Source: NIOZ-UU13 sp964417935
GTDB lineage: Bacteria > Planctomycetota > Phycisphaerae > Sedimentisphaerales > Anaerobacaceae
NCBI GenBank assembly: GCA_964417935.1
Contig: CAYQKF010000007.1
Span: forward strand, 1-64,000
Length of the DNA stretch: 64,000 bases
Direction of reading: 5' to 3'
Below are positions 43,077-51,477 of this stretch, piece by piece. The position numbers and the translations under genes are program-made. Each line of letters opens with the position of its first letter. Within the stretch, counting starts at the first letter, position 1. The notes below the pieces were generated by a model, which ran no database searches, was not told where the DNA came from, and saw nothing but the letters and a program-made list of their open reading frames with translations.

Positions 43077-44414
43077 ATGGCACTGACAGGATTGGATATA
43101 TTTAAACTCCTACCGAAAACCAACTGCAAAAAGTGCGGCATGCCTACTTGTCTGGCCTTTGCTATGGCGCTTGCTCAGAAACGCGCCAAACTCGAAGACT
43201 GCCCCGACGTCTCTGAAGAAGCCAAAGAAAAACTCGCTGCGGCAGCGGCCCCGCCAATGGCAAAAGTTGTGTTCGGCACCGGAGACAATGAGGTCCAGAT
43301 TGGACAGGAAACAGTGATATTCCGACACGAAGAGAAATTTTATAATCCGACCGTTCTGGCTGTAACCGTCTCGGACAAACTTACCGGTGAGGATTTAACC
43401 AAACGCATCGAGGCTGTAAATGCACTCCAGTTTGAGCGTATCGGCATCAAAATCGGAGCCAGGGCCATAGCTCTCGTCAACGACAGCGGCTCATCTGAGT
43501 CTTTTGCACAGGCTGCCGCAGTAGTACAAAACGCCAGCGATTTTGCTTTAATCTTAGTAACCCAATCACCCGATGCAATGGCCGCGGCGATAGCTCAAAC
43601 TAAAGAATCTGTACCTTTACTTGCCTCGGCCACTCCCGATACTGCTCAGGAAATGGCGAAAATCGCCAAGGAAAATAGCTGCCCTATCGTAGCACAGGCA
43701 GAATCAATTGACGCCCTGGCTGAGCTTACCGAAAAGATTAAGGCCGAAGGAGTCGAAGATATTGTATTAAACCTCCAGACCCCGAACCTGCGGGACCAAT
43801 TACTTAATCTCTCAAAGATGCGAGCTTTGGCGCTGAAAAAAACCTTTAGACCATTGGGCTTTCCAACTATATCCTTCGTACCTGATGGTGACACCGATAC
43901 ACAGGCAGCTTCCGCCATAAGCTTAATTTGCAAATACGCCGGCATTGTAGTGCTCGATACTGTCGAACCGTATGCGCTTTTGCCGATGCTGACCGCGGTG
44001 ATGAATATCTTCACCGACCCACAGAAGCCCGTCCAGGTAGAACCGAAAGTCTATCATATCGGCGAACCTAATGAGAATTCACCGATGATGTTCACGACGA
44101 ACTTTTCACTGACATACTACACAGTGGAATCAGATGTCGAGGCCAGCAGGATACCAAGCTATATCCTCGTGGTCGATACCGAAGGCACAAGTGTCCTGAC
44201 GGCTTATTCCGGAGACAAGCTCAACGAAAAAACGGTAGCTGATGCTATGACCAAAAACAGCGTGGAAGACCTGGTTAAACACCGCAAACTGATAATCCCC
44301 GGCTACGTTGCGGTAATGAGCGGCAAACTCGAAGAGGCCACTAACTGGGAGGTTATGGTTGGCCCAAGAGAATGTTCGATGCTGCCTAAATTTCTCCAGG
44401 AAGTCTGGAATTAA
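43077..44414 (+). CDS. acsC: Corrinoid iron-sulfur protein large subunit
   Basis: Gamma subunit of the corrinoid iron-sulfur protein, which carries the methyl group from methyl-tetrahydrofolate to AcsB. The N-terminal [4Fe-4S] domain has Cys17, Cys20, Cys25 and Cys42 (CKKCGMPTC...DCP), the same positions as the Moorella protein. A TIM-barrel middle and a C-terminal B12-binding domain complete the 445 residues. ATG 43077 follows GAAAGG. Partner subunit AcsD is at 47372, separated by the reactivase and an ATPase gene. Confidence 0.95.
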   Translation: MALTGLDIFKLLPKTNCKKCGMPTCLAFAMALAQKRAKLEDCPDVSEEAKEKLAAAAAPPMAKVVFGTGDNEVQIGQETVIFRHEEKFYNPTVLAVTVSDKLTGEDLTKRIEAVNALQFERIGIKIGARAIALVNDSGSSESFAQAAAVVQNASDFALILVTQSPDAMAAAIAQTKESVPLLASATPDTAQEMAKIAKENSCPIVAQAESIDALAELTEKIKAEGVEDIVLNLQTPNLRDQLLNLSKMRALALKKTFRPLGFPTISFVPDGDTDTQAASAISLICKYAGIVVLDTVEPYALLPMLTAVMNIFTDPQKPVQVEPKVYHIGEPNENSPMMFTTNFSLTYYTVESDVEASRIPSYILVVDTEGTSVLTAYSGDKLNEKTVADAMTKNSVEDLVKHRKLIIPGYVAVMSGKLEEATNWEVMVGPRECSMLPKFLQEVWN

Positions 44415-44481
44415 ACTGGATGCTCGCCTCTCGATACTGAAAAGCACGCTTCTAACAGGCGTGTTAGATACTCGTAAAAGG

Positions 44482-44520
44482 AAAAATCGAGAATCGAAAA
44501 TCGAAAATGGAGAATCGAGA
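44482..44520 (+). repeat. Short tandem repeat before acsV
   Basis: Imperfect 7-9-nt units (ATCGAGA, ATCGAAA, ATGGAGA) run up to the start codon. One unit supplies the GGAGA ribosome-binding site. The flavour is that of the ACGAA spacer at 5539-5691. Confidence 0.5.
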
Positions 44521-46440
44521 ATGGAAAAGAGTAAGAAGAAAGAATGCACAGTCCGTTTTGAGCCAAGCGGCCTTAAGATAAAAGTGCCGGCCGGGACGGT
44601 TCTGCTCGAGGCCGCCCACAAAGCCGGTATTTATTTAAGCAGCATCTGTGGCGGCGATGGATATTGCGGAAAGTGCAAAGTAATAATTGATGAAGGACAA
44701 TTTCAAACCAAGCCCACCTCTTTACTTACACCGGACGAAACACGAGAAAATGTCGTTCTTGCCTGCCAGACCAGAGTCCTATCTGATATGACTATAACTG
44801 TTCCAAAGTCTCATAGTTTGGAAACAAGTCAAATTCTTATGGATACGGACGCTCGCAGATTCAGCGAACTGACCGGTGAGCCTGAAGCAGGGCTGTTTGA
44901 GTTTGACCCGTTAGTTCAAAAGCTTTGTCTCGAAATGACACCCCCGAGTGTACAAGACCACACCGCTGACCACGAGCGCCTGTACTTGGCAATACGGGAA
45001 AATATCGATGCTCCTACAATGCAAACAGGCTTTCGCATTCTGCAACAACTCTCGAGGGTGCTTTGCGAAGCGAATTACAAGGTTGCGGTGACAATCGGTC
45101 AACGCGGTGAAACTACGGAAGTTATAGAGGTTGAGCCAGGCAAGCAGTGTGAAATGAATTTCGCCGTTGCTGTGGATTTAGGTACAACTACCGTGGTAGC
45201 TCATCTTATCAATTTGACAAAAGCCAACACAATAGATACGGAAGCTACGTATAACAGCCAGATAAATTTTGGCGAGGACTACATTCGCCGAATTATCTAT
45301 GCAGAAGAGAATAATGCTTTCGATGAAATGCAGAATCGCATCGTACACGACGTGAACAATCTTATTGTAACACTGGCAACGAGGCAAAAAATCGATTTGC
45401 ACGACATAACCGCCGTAATATGTGCCGGCAACACCGCAATGGTGCATTTTTTGCTGAACCTGGACCCAAAGCGTATCCGCAGAGAGCCGTATGTCGCTTC
45501 AGCCGGCTTTGTGCCGCCAATCCGGGCGGCAGAAGCAGGCGTTCAGATTAACAAGCGAGGTCTATTATATTGTCTGCCAAGTGTAGCTGCTTATGTAGGC
45601 AGTGACATAGTAGCCGGTGTTCTAACCACGCGAATCTTTACCAAAAAAGGTATCTCACTTTTTGCTGATATTGGAACAAACGGTGAGGTGGTTCTCGGTA
45701 ATCAGGATTGGCTGGTCTGTGCCTCAAGCTCAGCAGGCCCTGCGTTCGAAGGAAGTGGAGTCAAGCACGGCATGAGGGCCGGTGCCGGCGCTATCGAAAA
45801 ACTGACTATTCTCGACGATGGTTCTATCGAACTCAAGACAATCGCCGATACTCATCCAGTCGGCATTTGCGGCTCAGGTCTTCTGGACACTCTTGCCGAA
45901 TTATTTACCAACGGCATCATAGACCGAACGGGGCGACTCAAAGCTAACGGCCAGCCAAGATTAACCGAAGGTGACGAGGGCCGGCAGTTCCAAATAGTCC
46001 CGGCAGCTAACGAGCACCAGGAAATAGTAATCACACAGGCGGATATCGACAATTTGGTTCGTTCCAAAGCGGGTGTCTTCGCCGCCATCAGGGTGCTTAT
46101 GGAGTCAACCCAGACAAAGCTCGAAGACCTGGATGCGGTTTACCTGGCCGGGGGATTCGGAAACTTCCTGAACGTTCGCCAGGCTGTTACTATCGGGATG
46201 TTACCTGATGTGCCTTTGGAGAAGATTCAATTTGTGGGAAACACCTCAATCGCAGGGGCCAAAACCGTACTGCTTAGCCGAAAAGCCCTAAAGACCGCAG
46301 AAAAAATCGCCAAAAGTATGACGTATTTTGATTTGATGAGCCATACGGGATATATGGAGGAATTTACCAGAGCTAATTTCTTACCACACACGGATTTATC
46401 GCTGTTCCCATCGGTAAGAGCCATAAAGTGCGAAACATAA
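44521..46440 (+). CDS. acsV: Reductive activator of the corrinoid protein (RACo, DUF4445)
   Basis: ATP-dependent activator that re-reduces Co(II) to Co(I) in the corrinoid iron-sulfur protein. An N-terminal [2Fe-2S] domain has Cys43, Cys49, Cys52 and a fourth near 82 (CGGDGYCGKC; LACQTR). A linker and an ASKHA ATPase-like domain follow (AVDLGTTTVVAHL near 219; ADIGTNGEVV; GSGLLD; LAGGFGNF). From ATG 44521 it is 639 residues. An open frame continues upstream through the repeat, but the ferredoxin domain begins right after this ATG. Its place between acsC and acsD fits. Confidence 0.92.
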   Translation: MEKSKKKECTVRFEPSGLKIKVPAGTVLLEAAHKAGIYLSSICGGDGYCGKCKVIIDEGQFQTKPTSLLTPDETRENVVLACQTRVLSDMTITVPKSHSLETSQILMDTDARRFSELTGEPEAGLFEFDPLVQKLCLEMTPPSVQDHTADHERLYLAIRENIDAPTMQTGFRILQQLSRVLCEANYKVAVTIGQRGETTEVIEVEPGKQCEMNFAVAVDLGTTTVVAHLINLTKANTIDTEATYNSQINFGEDYIRRIIYAEENNAFDEMQNRIVHDVNNLIVTLATRQKIDLHDITAVICAGNTAMVHFLLNLDPKRIRREPYVASAGFVPPIRAAEAGVQINKRGLLYCLPSVAAYVGSDIVAGVLTTRIFTKKGISLFADIGTNGEVVLGNQDWLVCASSSAGPAFEGSGVKHGMRAGAGAIEKLTILDDGSIELKTIADTHPVGICGSGLLDTLAELFTNGIIDRTGRLKANGQPRLTEGDEGRQFQIVPAANEHQEIVITQADIDNLVRSKAGVFAAIRVLMESTQTKLEDLDAVYLAGGFGNFLNVRQAVTIGMLPDVPLEKIQFVGNTSIAGAKTVLLSRKALKTAEKIAKSMTYFDLMSHTGYMEEFTRANFLPHTDLSLFPSVRAIKCET

Positions 46441-46460
46441 AGCATTAAATTATGATATTT

Positions 46461-46564
46461 TGTCATCCTGAGCGAAGCGAAGGAACTGGCCAGAAAATAG
46501 GAACAAGCTGGCATTACATAAGGCAAGAGATTCTTCGCTCCACTTCGTTCCGCTCAGAATGACA
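46461..46564. repeat. REP-like TGTCATnCTGAG palindrome, copy 3 (104 bp)
   Basis: TGTCATCCTGAG (46461-46472) faces CTCAGAATGACA (46553-46564), with GCGAAGCGAAGGAA opposite ATTCTTCGCTCC inside. It fills the gap between acsV and the second cooC/acsF gene. Confidence 0.7.
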
Positions 46565-46593
46565 TACTGGATGATTTATACAAGATACGAAAC

Positions 46594-47343
46594 ATGGCAA
46601 CAACTATTGCAATAAGTGGAAAAGGCGGCTCAGGCAAGTCAACTTTAGCCGCTATGATTATAAGGTTCCTGCTGGCCCAGGCCGACAGAAAAACCGTGCT
46701 TGTTGTGGATGCCGATCCAAATGCCTGCCTCGGCCTGATGTTGGGAGTTCAACCGACCGGCACCATCGCGGACATCCGAGAAATGAAACCCAGCAATGCG
46801 GGTATGGATCGGCTGCGCTCCTTCGAATACAACATGCAGCAGGCAATTACCGAAGCCGATGGATTCGACTTGCTTACTATGGGCCGCCCGGAAGGACCAG
46901 GATGCTACTGTGCGGCGAACAATATACTCAGAACCTTCATGGACAAACTAAGCTCAACCTACGGGTACGTCGTCATAGACAACGAGGCTGGGATGGAGCA
47001 TCTGTCCCGCCGAACAACCAATAATGTTGACCTGCTGTGCATCGTAGCAGAACCGACCTCCATCGGCGCCCTTACCACCCGGAGGATTTTCGACCTTGCA
47101 AAACAACTGCCGATTGTTGTAAAGCAAATCGGCGTTATATGGAACAAAGCCGAGAACAGTAAAGAAATAGATGGGATAGACATCTTTGGTCATATACCTT
47201 ATGATAAGGCCGTTTCCGAAGCCTCAATGCAGGCCAAAACGGTTTTTGACCTTGTAAATGACAGCCCCGCCTTTTCGGCGGCATGGAAAATATTCGAAGA
47301 TATTTTAGTTTTAAGCTCTCAGTCTACGAATCCCAAACTATAA
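46594..47343 (+). CDS. acsF: CooC/AcsF-type nickel-insertion ATPase
   Basis: ATPase of 249 residues, family of AcsF/CooC, with GKGGSGKST (residues 9-17), VDADPN and the CxC pair in GCYCAAN near 105-111. AcsF-type proteins promote nickel insertion into ACS. It differs from the protein at 32053 in the Walker A serine and in length. It lies between acsV and acsD, preceded by a palindromic repeat. The choice between AcsF and CooC is from location. Confidence 0.88.
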   Translation: MATTIAISGKGGSGKSTLAAMIIRFLLAQADRKTVLVVDADPNACLGLMLGVQPTGTIADIREMKPSNAGMDRLRSFEYNMQQAITEADGFDLLTMGRPEGPGCYCAANNILRTFMDKLSSTYGYVVIDNEAGMEHLSRRTTNNVDLLCIVAEPTSIGALTTRRIFDLAKQLPIVVKQIGVIWNKAENSKEIDGIDIFGHIPYDKAVSEASMQAKTVFDLVNDSPAFSAAWKIFEDILVLSSQSTNPKL

Positions 47344-47371
47344 ACGATGAACTATTTTTGGAGGTCTCAAA

Positions 47372-48328
47372 ATGCCAGTTCCTGAAGTTGCAGAAAGATT
47401 TACCGGCTCAGTAAACCACCTTACGCTTGGGGCAACCAAAAACGATGGGGGCACTCGAACCTCCACGGTAACCGTGGGCGGAGCGCGTAATGTTGTCTAT
47501 TGCGGCTCGGCAGCCGATGCCGGCGAAAAACCGGTCATCGCTATGGACGTCCTGGACAGCAAGCCCGACGATTGGCCCGACGTCCTGCTCGAACCTTATA
47601 AAGATGTGCTCGACAGTCCCGGCGATTGGGCCAAAAAGTGCGTAGAAGAGTTCGGGGCAGACTTAATTTGTCTCAAATTCGAAGGCATCCACCCCGACAA
47701 GGGTGATAGAGATGCCGCTCACGCCGTCAAGGTTACCGAGGAAGTGTTAAAAGCAGTTGGTGTACCTCTTGTGCTCTGGGGCTGTGGAAATGACGAAAAA
47801 GACAACCAGGTTATGCCCAAGGTCAGCGGTGCCGCAAAAGGCGAAAAATGCCTCATCGGAACCGTTACAGAGGACAATTACAAATCCCTGACCGCTATCG
47901 CCCTGGCCGACGGCCATTATCTGATCACCGAGGCCCCCCTGGACATCAATATCGCCAAGCAGGTCAATATCTTGTCTTCTGATATGGGCTTCCCATTAGA
48001 GCGAATAGTAACGTTTCAGGCCACCGGAGCATTGGGATATGGAATAGAGTATGCCTATTCGATTCAGGAACGGCAGCGTATCGCCGCCCTTACCGGCGAC
48101 AAAATGATGGCTATGCCGGTCATCTGTGACGTAGGTTACGAATCCTGGCGGGCCAAGGAGGCCAAGCTCACAGACGCACCGGGCTGGGGCTCAGCCGACG
48201 ACCGGGGTCCGATGTGGGAAACGGCCACCGCCATCTGCCTGCTGCAGGCCGGCGTCGATATAATTCGAATGCGCCATCCCAAAGCCGTCACTACCGTCAA
48301 GAACTTCATCAATAAGGTATGGACTTAA
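47372..48328 (+). CDS. acsD: Corrinoid iron-sulfur protein small subunit
   Basis: Beta subunit (TIM barrel, 318 residues) of the corrinoid iron-sulfur protein. Recognisable phrases are MPVPEVAERFTGSVNHLTLG at the start, DAAHAVKVTEEVLKAV, VLWGCGNDEKDNQV and the late GPMWETATAICLLQAGVDI. ATG 47372 has GGAGG ten bases upstream, an unusually strong Shine-Dalgarno for this region. acsE follows 31 bp later. Confidence 0.95.
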   Translation: MPVPEVAERFTGSVNHLTLGATKNDGGTRTSTVTVGGARNVVYCGSAADAGEKPVIAMDVLDSKPDDWPDVLLEPYKDVLDSPGDWAKKCVEEFGADLICLKFEGIHPDKGDRDAAHAVKVTEEVLKAVGVPLVLWGCGNDEKDNQVMPKVSGAAKGEKCLIGTVTEDNYKSLTAIALADGHYLITEAPLDINIAKQVNILSSDMGFPLERIVTFQATGALGYGIEYAYSIQERQRIAALTGDKMMAMPVICDVGYESWRAKEAKLTDAPGWGSADDRGPMWETATAICLLQAGVDIIRMRHPKAVTTVKNFINKVWT

Positions 48329-48359
48329 AGGAAATAAATGGGAAAGGAAGGTATTTACT

Positions 48360-49187
48360 ATGCTATTAATTGCAGAACGAATCAATGGGATGTTCACCAA
48401 CGTCAAGCATGCCATCGCAGATAAAGACAAGAAAGTCATTCAGGAATTAGCCAAAAAGCAGACTGACGCGGGTGCTGCGTATATGGACGTGAACGTTGGC
48501 ACCGCCGCCGCTGACCAGGAAGGCACTATACAATGGCTTGTCGAAACAATCCAGGAAACCTGCTCTACCCCTTTGTGCCTTGACTCCCAGAAACCGGCTG
48601 TTATCGCCGCAGGCTTAAAGGTCATCAACGTCGAGAACGGTGTCCTGCTGAATTCCACACCCTTGAATAGGAAAAGCGATGAAGAAATATTTGACAAATA
48701 CATAGAAATGGCAAACCAGGCTGGCCCGAAAGCAAACATTATCGCCCTTACTATGGACAAAAACGGTGTCCCTCAAGACATCGATACCCGCGTAGCAATA
48801 GCCGCGGAAATCGTATCAAAGGCGATGGAAAAGGGGTTTGGCACCCAGCGACTTTTCATTGACCCCATCATTCTGCCGGTAAAAGTTCCGAACGCCCAGG
48901 TGCAGCCCGGTAATATCTTATCTGCGATGGACCAGATACAATATCTGGCAGACCCGGCCCCGCACATGACAATAGGCCTGTCGAATCTTTCTCAGGGAGC
49001 ATCCCAAAGAAGCCTGATAAACCGGGTATTCCTTGCTATGGCTATTTCGCGAGGCCTGGACTCGGCTATCGTTGATGTGCTCGACAAAGACCTGATGAAC
49101 GAAGTAGCCACCGCTGAAATGCTGATGAACAAGCAAATATACTCAGATTCTTTTCTGAAGGTCTATAGCTCGGTAAATAAAGCTTAA
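48360..49187 (+). CDS. acsE: Methyltetrahydrofolate:corrinoid protein methyltransferase
   Basis: Moves the methyl group from 5-methyl-tetrahydrofolate to the corrinoid iron-sulfur protein. A pterin-binding TIM barrel of 275 residues, like Moorella MeTr. Pterin-site features visible are AERINGMF near the start, YMDVNVGTA, TPLCLDSQKP and GLSNLSQGASQRSLINRVFL. GGAAGG precedes ATG 48360. It links the methyl and carbonyl branches. Confidence 0.95.
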   Translation: MLLIAERINGMFTNVKHAIADKDKKVIQELAKKQTDAGAAYMDVNVGTAAADQEGTIQWLVETIQETCSTPLCLDSQKPAVIAAGLKVINVENGVLLNSTPLNRKSDEEIFDKYIEMANQAGPKANIIALTMDKNGVPQDIDTRVAIAAEIVSKAMEKGFGTQRLFIDPIILPVKVPNAQVQPGNILSAMDQIQYLADPAPHMTIGLSNLSQGASQRSLINRVFLAMAISRGLDSAIVDVLDKDLMNEVATAEMLMNKQIYSDSFLKVYSSVNKA

Positions 49188-49240
49188 GGTGGCAAAGGCA
49201 TGAAACAATAACCTGGTGAGTGGTGAGTGGTGAGTAGAAT

Positions 49241-49330
49241 AAGTGAGCTAAAGTTTGGAGTGCCTAAAGTTATGGAATATTTTTTCACTTTAGCTCACTT
49301 TAGGCACTTTAGCTCACTTTAGGCACTTTT
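49241..49330. repeat. AAAGTGCCTAAAGT repeat, copy 4
   Basis: AAGTGAGCTAAAGTTTGGAGTGCCTAAAGT on the left, central ATGGAATATTTTTT, then CACTTTAGCTCACTTTAGGCACTTT with an extra CTCACTTTAGGCACTTT unit. The central turn is nearly the same as in copy 2 (ATGGATTATTTTT). Confidence 0.75.
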
Positions 49331-49351
49331 CTGATATCCAAATAGCAAAAT

Positions 49352-49417
49352 AGTGCAAAAAAAAAGCTCTACGGTTATACCTGCTTTTGCACTTTTCGAG
49401 GATAATGCAGAGCTTTT
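49352..49417 (+). promoter_or_regulatory. Candidate pseudoknot leader of fhs
   Basis: Two perfect 9-bp pairings interleave: AGTGCAAAA (49352-49360) with TTTTGCACT (49385-49393), and AAAAGCTCT (49362-49370) with AGAGCTTTT (49409-49417). The order 1-2-1'-2' is that of an H-type pseudoknot; alternatively the two helices exclude each other in a switch. It ends 88 bases before the fhs start. It does not match a riboswitch I can name. Confidence 0.4.
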
Positions 49418-49505
49418 GTAAAATCCCCTGTATCCACAGGCAGGAGCGTAACAACGTCGTGTGAAAGAATTAACCAATATACTATGATATACTAAGGAAA
49501 GACCC

Positions 49506-51269
49506 ATGAAGCTTGACGCAACAAAAATGAAGGATTGGCAGATTGCAGAAGCTGCCGAGGAAGTAATGAAACCTGTTAGCCAACTGGCCGAAGAGATGGG
49601 TTTGCAGGACAGCGAGCTGATTCCAATGGGCCGCAAGCTGGCCAAAGTCGATTATCAACAAGCCCTTGCCCGCCTCCAGGGTACTCCGACAGCAAAGTAC
49701 ATTGACGTTACCGCCATTACGCCGACGCCTTTGGGCGAGGGCAAAACTACCACTGCCATGGGCTTGATTGAAGGGCTGGGCAAACTGAACAAACGCGTTG
49801 TCGGGGCAATTCGACAGCCCAGCGGCGGGCCTACCTTCAATATCAAAGGTTCAGCCGCCGGCGGAGGCCTGGCACAGTGCATCCCGCTGACGCCTTTTTC
49901 CATCCGCCTTACAGGTGATATCGACTGTATCACAAACGCCCACAATCTCGCTATGGTCGCTCTCAGCTCGCGCATGCAGCACGAACGTAACTATGACGAT
50001 GCCCGCCTGGCAAAAAGCCATCTGACGCGAATAGATATCGACCCCGAAAGCGTACAAATGAAATGGGCAATGGACTTCTGCGCTCAGGCGCTGCGCAACA
50101 TCAGGATAGGCCGAGGCGGGAAAATGGACGGTTACGAGACGGACTCGGGCTTTCAGATTACCGTCTCAAGTGAGTTGATGGCGATACTCGCAGTTGCCAA
50201 GGACCTAAAGGACCTTAGAGAGCGCATGAGCAAGATCGTTCTGGCTTACGATAAGAAAGGCAATGAAGTTACCACTGCTGACCTTGAGGTTGATGGCGCG
50301 ATGACCGCCTGGATGGTTGATGCCATTAACCCGAATTTGCTGCAGACCGTTGAAGGCCAGCCGGTATTTGTGCACGCCGGTCCCTTCGCAAATATTGCTG
50401 TCGGCCAGAGTTCCATTATCGCTGATATGCTCGGCACGAAATTAGGTGAATACCACGTTACTGAGAGCGGCTTCGGAACCGACATTGGCTTCGAGAAGTT
50501 CTGGAATATAAAGTGCCGTATGTCCGGCCTGGTACCCAACGCGGTGGTTATTGTCGCCACTGTTCGAGCTCTGAAGATGCACGGCGGCGGCCCCACGGTG
50601 AAGCCCGGTATACCCTTGAGTGAAGAATACACCAGTGAAAACCTCGAACTGGTCGAAAAAGGTTGCGGGAATCTTATCGCTAATATCGAAACGGTAAAGA
50701 AAAGCGGCGTCCGACCGGTCGTTTGCATAAACAGCTTCCACACCGACACAGAGGCTGAAATCGCCCTTGTCCGCAAAGTCGCCGAGCAAAACGGAGCTTT
50801 AGCTGCGGTTTCCGAACACTGGCTCAAGGGCGGCGACGGCGCAATCGAGCTGGCAGAAGCAGTGATCGAGGCCTGCAGCGAAACAAACCACTTCAAATTC
50901 CTTTATGAGCTGGAGACACCGCTTAGAAAACGTATTGAACTAATCGCCAAGGAAGTTTATGGAGCTAACGGCGTAACTTATACTGATGAAGCACTGGAAA
51001 AAGCCAAGGCTATGGAGGCCGACCCAGTCAGCAAGACTTTAGGAACCTGTATGGTCAAGACCCACCTTAGTTTATCGCACGACCCGAACATAAAAGGCAG
51101 ACCCACCGACTGGGAGCTTCCAATCCGCGATATTCTTGTCTATAAAGGTGCCGGCTTTATCGTGCCCGTAGCTGGAGCAATAAAATTGATGCCCGGCACG
51201 GCATCGAATCCGGCTTTCCGTCGCATCGATGTGGATGTAAACACCGGAAAGGTTCAAGGTTTATTCTAA
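49506..51269 (+). CDS. fhs: Formate-tetrahydrofolate ligase
   Basis: ATP-dependent formation of 10-formyl-tetrahydrofolate, second step of the methyl branch. The P-loop TPTPLGEGKTTTAMGL is near residues 76-91, followed by RQPSGGPTFNIKGSAAGGG and TGDI. The 587 residues are somewhat longer than the usual 555-560, through small extra loops (for example PGIPLSEEYTSEN). The start ATG 49506 has AAGGAAAG upstream. The gene stands between acsE and folD, and the gap in front may carry a regulatory structure. Confidence 0.95.
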   Translation: MKLDATKMKDWQIAEAAEEVMKPVSQLAEEMGLQDSELIPMGRKLAKVDYQQALARLQGTPTAKYIDVTAITPTPLGEGKTTTAMGLIEGLGKLNKRVVGAIRQPSGGPTFNIKGSAAGGGLAQCIPLTPFSIRLTGDIDCITNAHNLAMVALSSRMQHERNYDDARLAKSHLTRIDIDPESVQMKWAMDFCAQALRNIRIGRGGKMDGYETDSGFQITVSSELMAILAVAKDLKDLRERMSKIVLAYDKKGNEVTTADLEVDGAMTAWMVDAINPNLLQTVEGQPVFVHAGPFANIAVGQSSIIADMLGTKLGEYHVTESGFGTDIGFEKFWNIKCRMSGLVPNAVVIVATVRALKMHGGGPTVKPGIPLSEEYTSENLELVEKGCGNLIANIETVKKSGVRPVVCINSFHTDTEAEIALVRKVAEQNGALAAVSEHWLKGGDGAIELAEAVIEACSETNHFKFLYELETPLRKRIELIAKEVYGANGVTYTDEALEKAKAMEADPVSKTLGTCMVKTHLSLSHDPNIKGRPTDWELPIRDILVYKGAGFIVPVAGAIKLMPGTASNPAFRRIDVDVNTGKVQGLF

Positions 51270-51288
51270 ACACGCAGAAAAGGATATT

Positions 51289-51468
51289 TTGGGCTTTTGC
51301 GCATCTGCGATAATTTTGTTGCTTACCGGCAGAGCCTACGCTACATTATGTAGTGGTTTAGAGTTGGCCAACGAAAAGCCCAGTATGGCAGGGGAATCCG
51401 ATTCTTATGAGGAGCCGGGTTTTATTAGTCAGGCAGCGACATTGGAGAAAAAGCCTGTTGGATTTTAG
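51289..51468 (+). CDS. Candidate small exported peptide between fhs and folD
   Basis: A TTG at 51289, five bases after AAGGA, opens a 59-residue frame. Its product starts with a plausible signal peptide (MGFCASAIILLLTGRAYA) and continues with a short acidic part (ELANEKPSMAGESDSYEEPG). It ends nine bases before the folD start, with the folD Shine-Dalgarno right at its stop codon. I know no homologue. It could also be a chance frame in the 208-bp gap. Confidence 0.35.
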   Translation: MGFCASAIILLLTGRAYATLCSGLELANEKPSMAGESDSYEEPGFISQAATLEKKPVGF

Positions 51469-51477
51469 GAGTGACCG

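Larger units (their letters stand above)
49188..49505 (+). other. Gap before fhs: repeat plus candidate structured leader
   Basis: The left half is copy 4 of the AAAGTGCCTAAAGT repeat. The right half contains two interleaved 9-bp inverted repeats (49352-49417, described separately) and a short stretch before the fhs Shine-Dalgarno AAGGAAAG. I see no gene. Confidence 0.55.
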
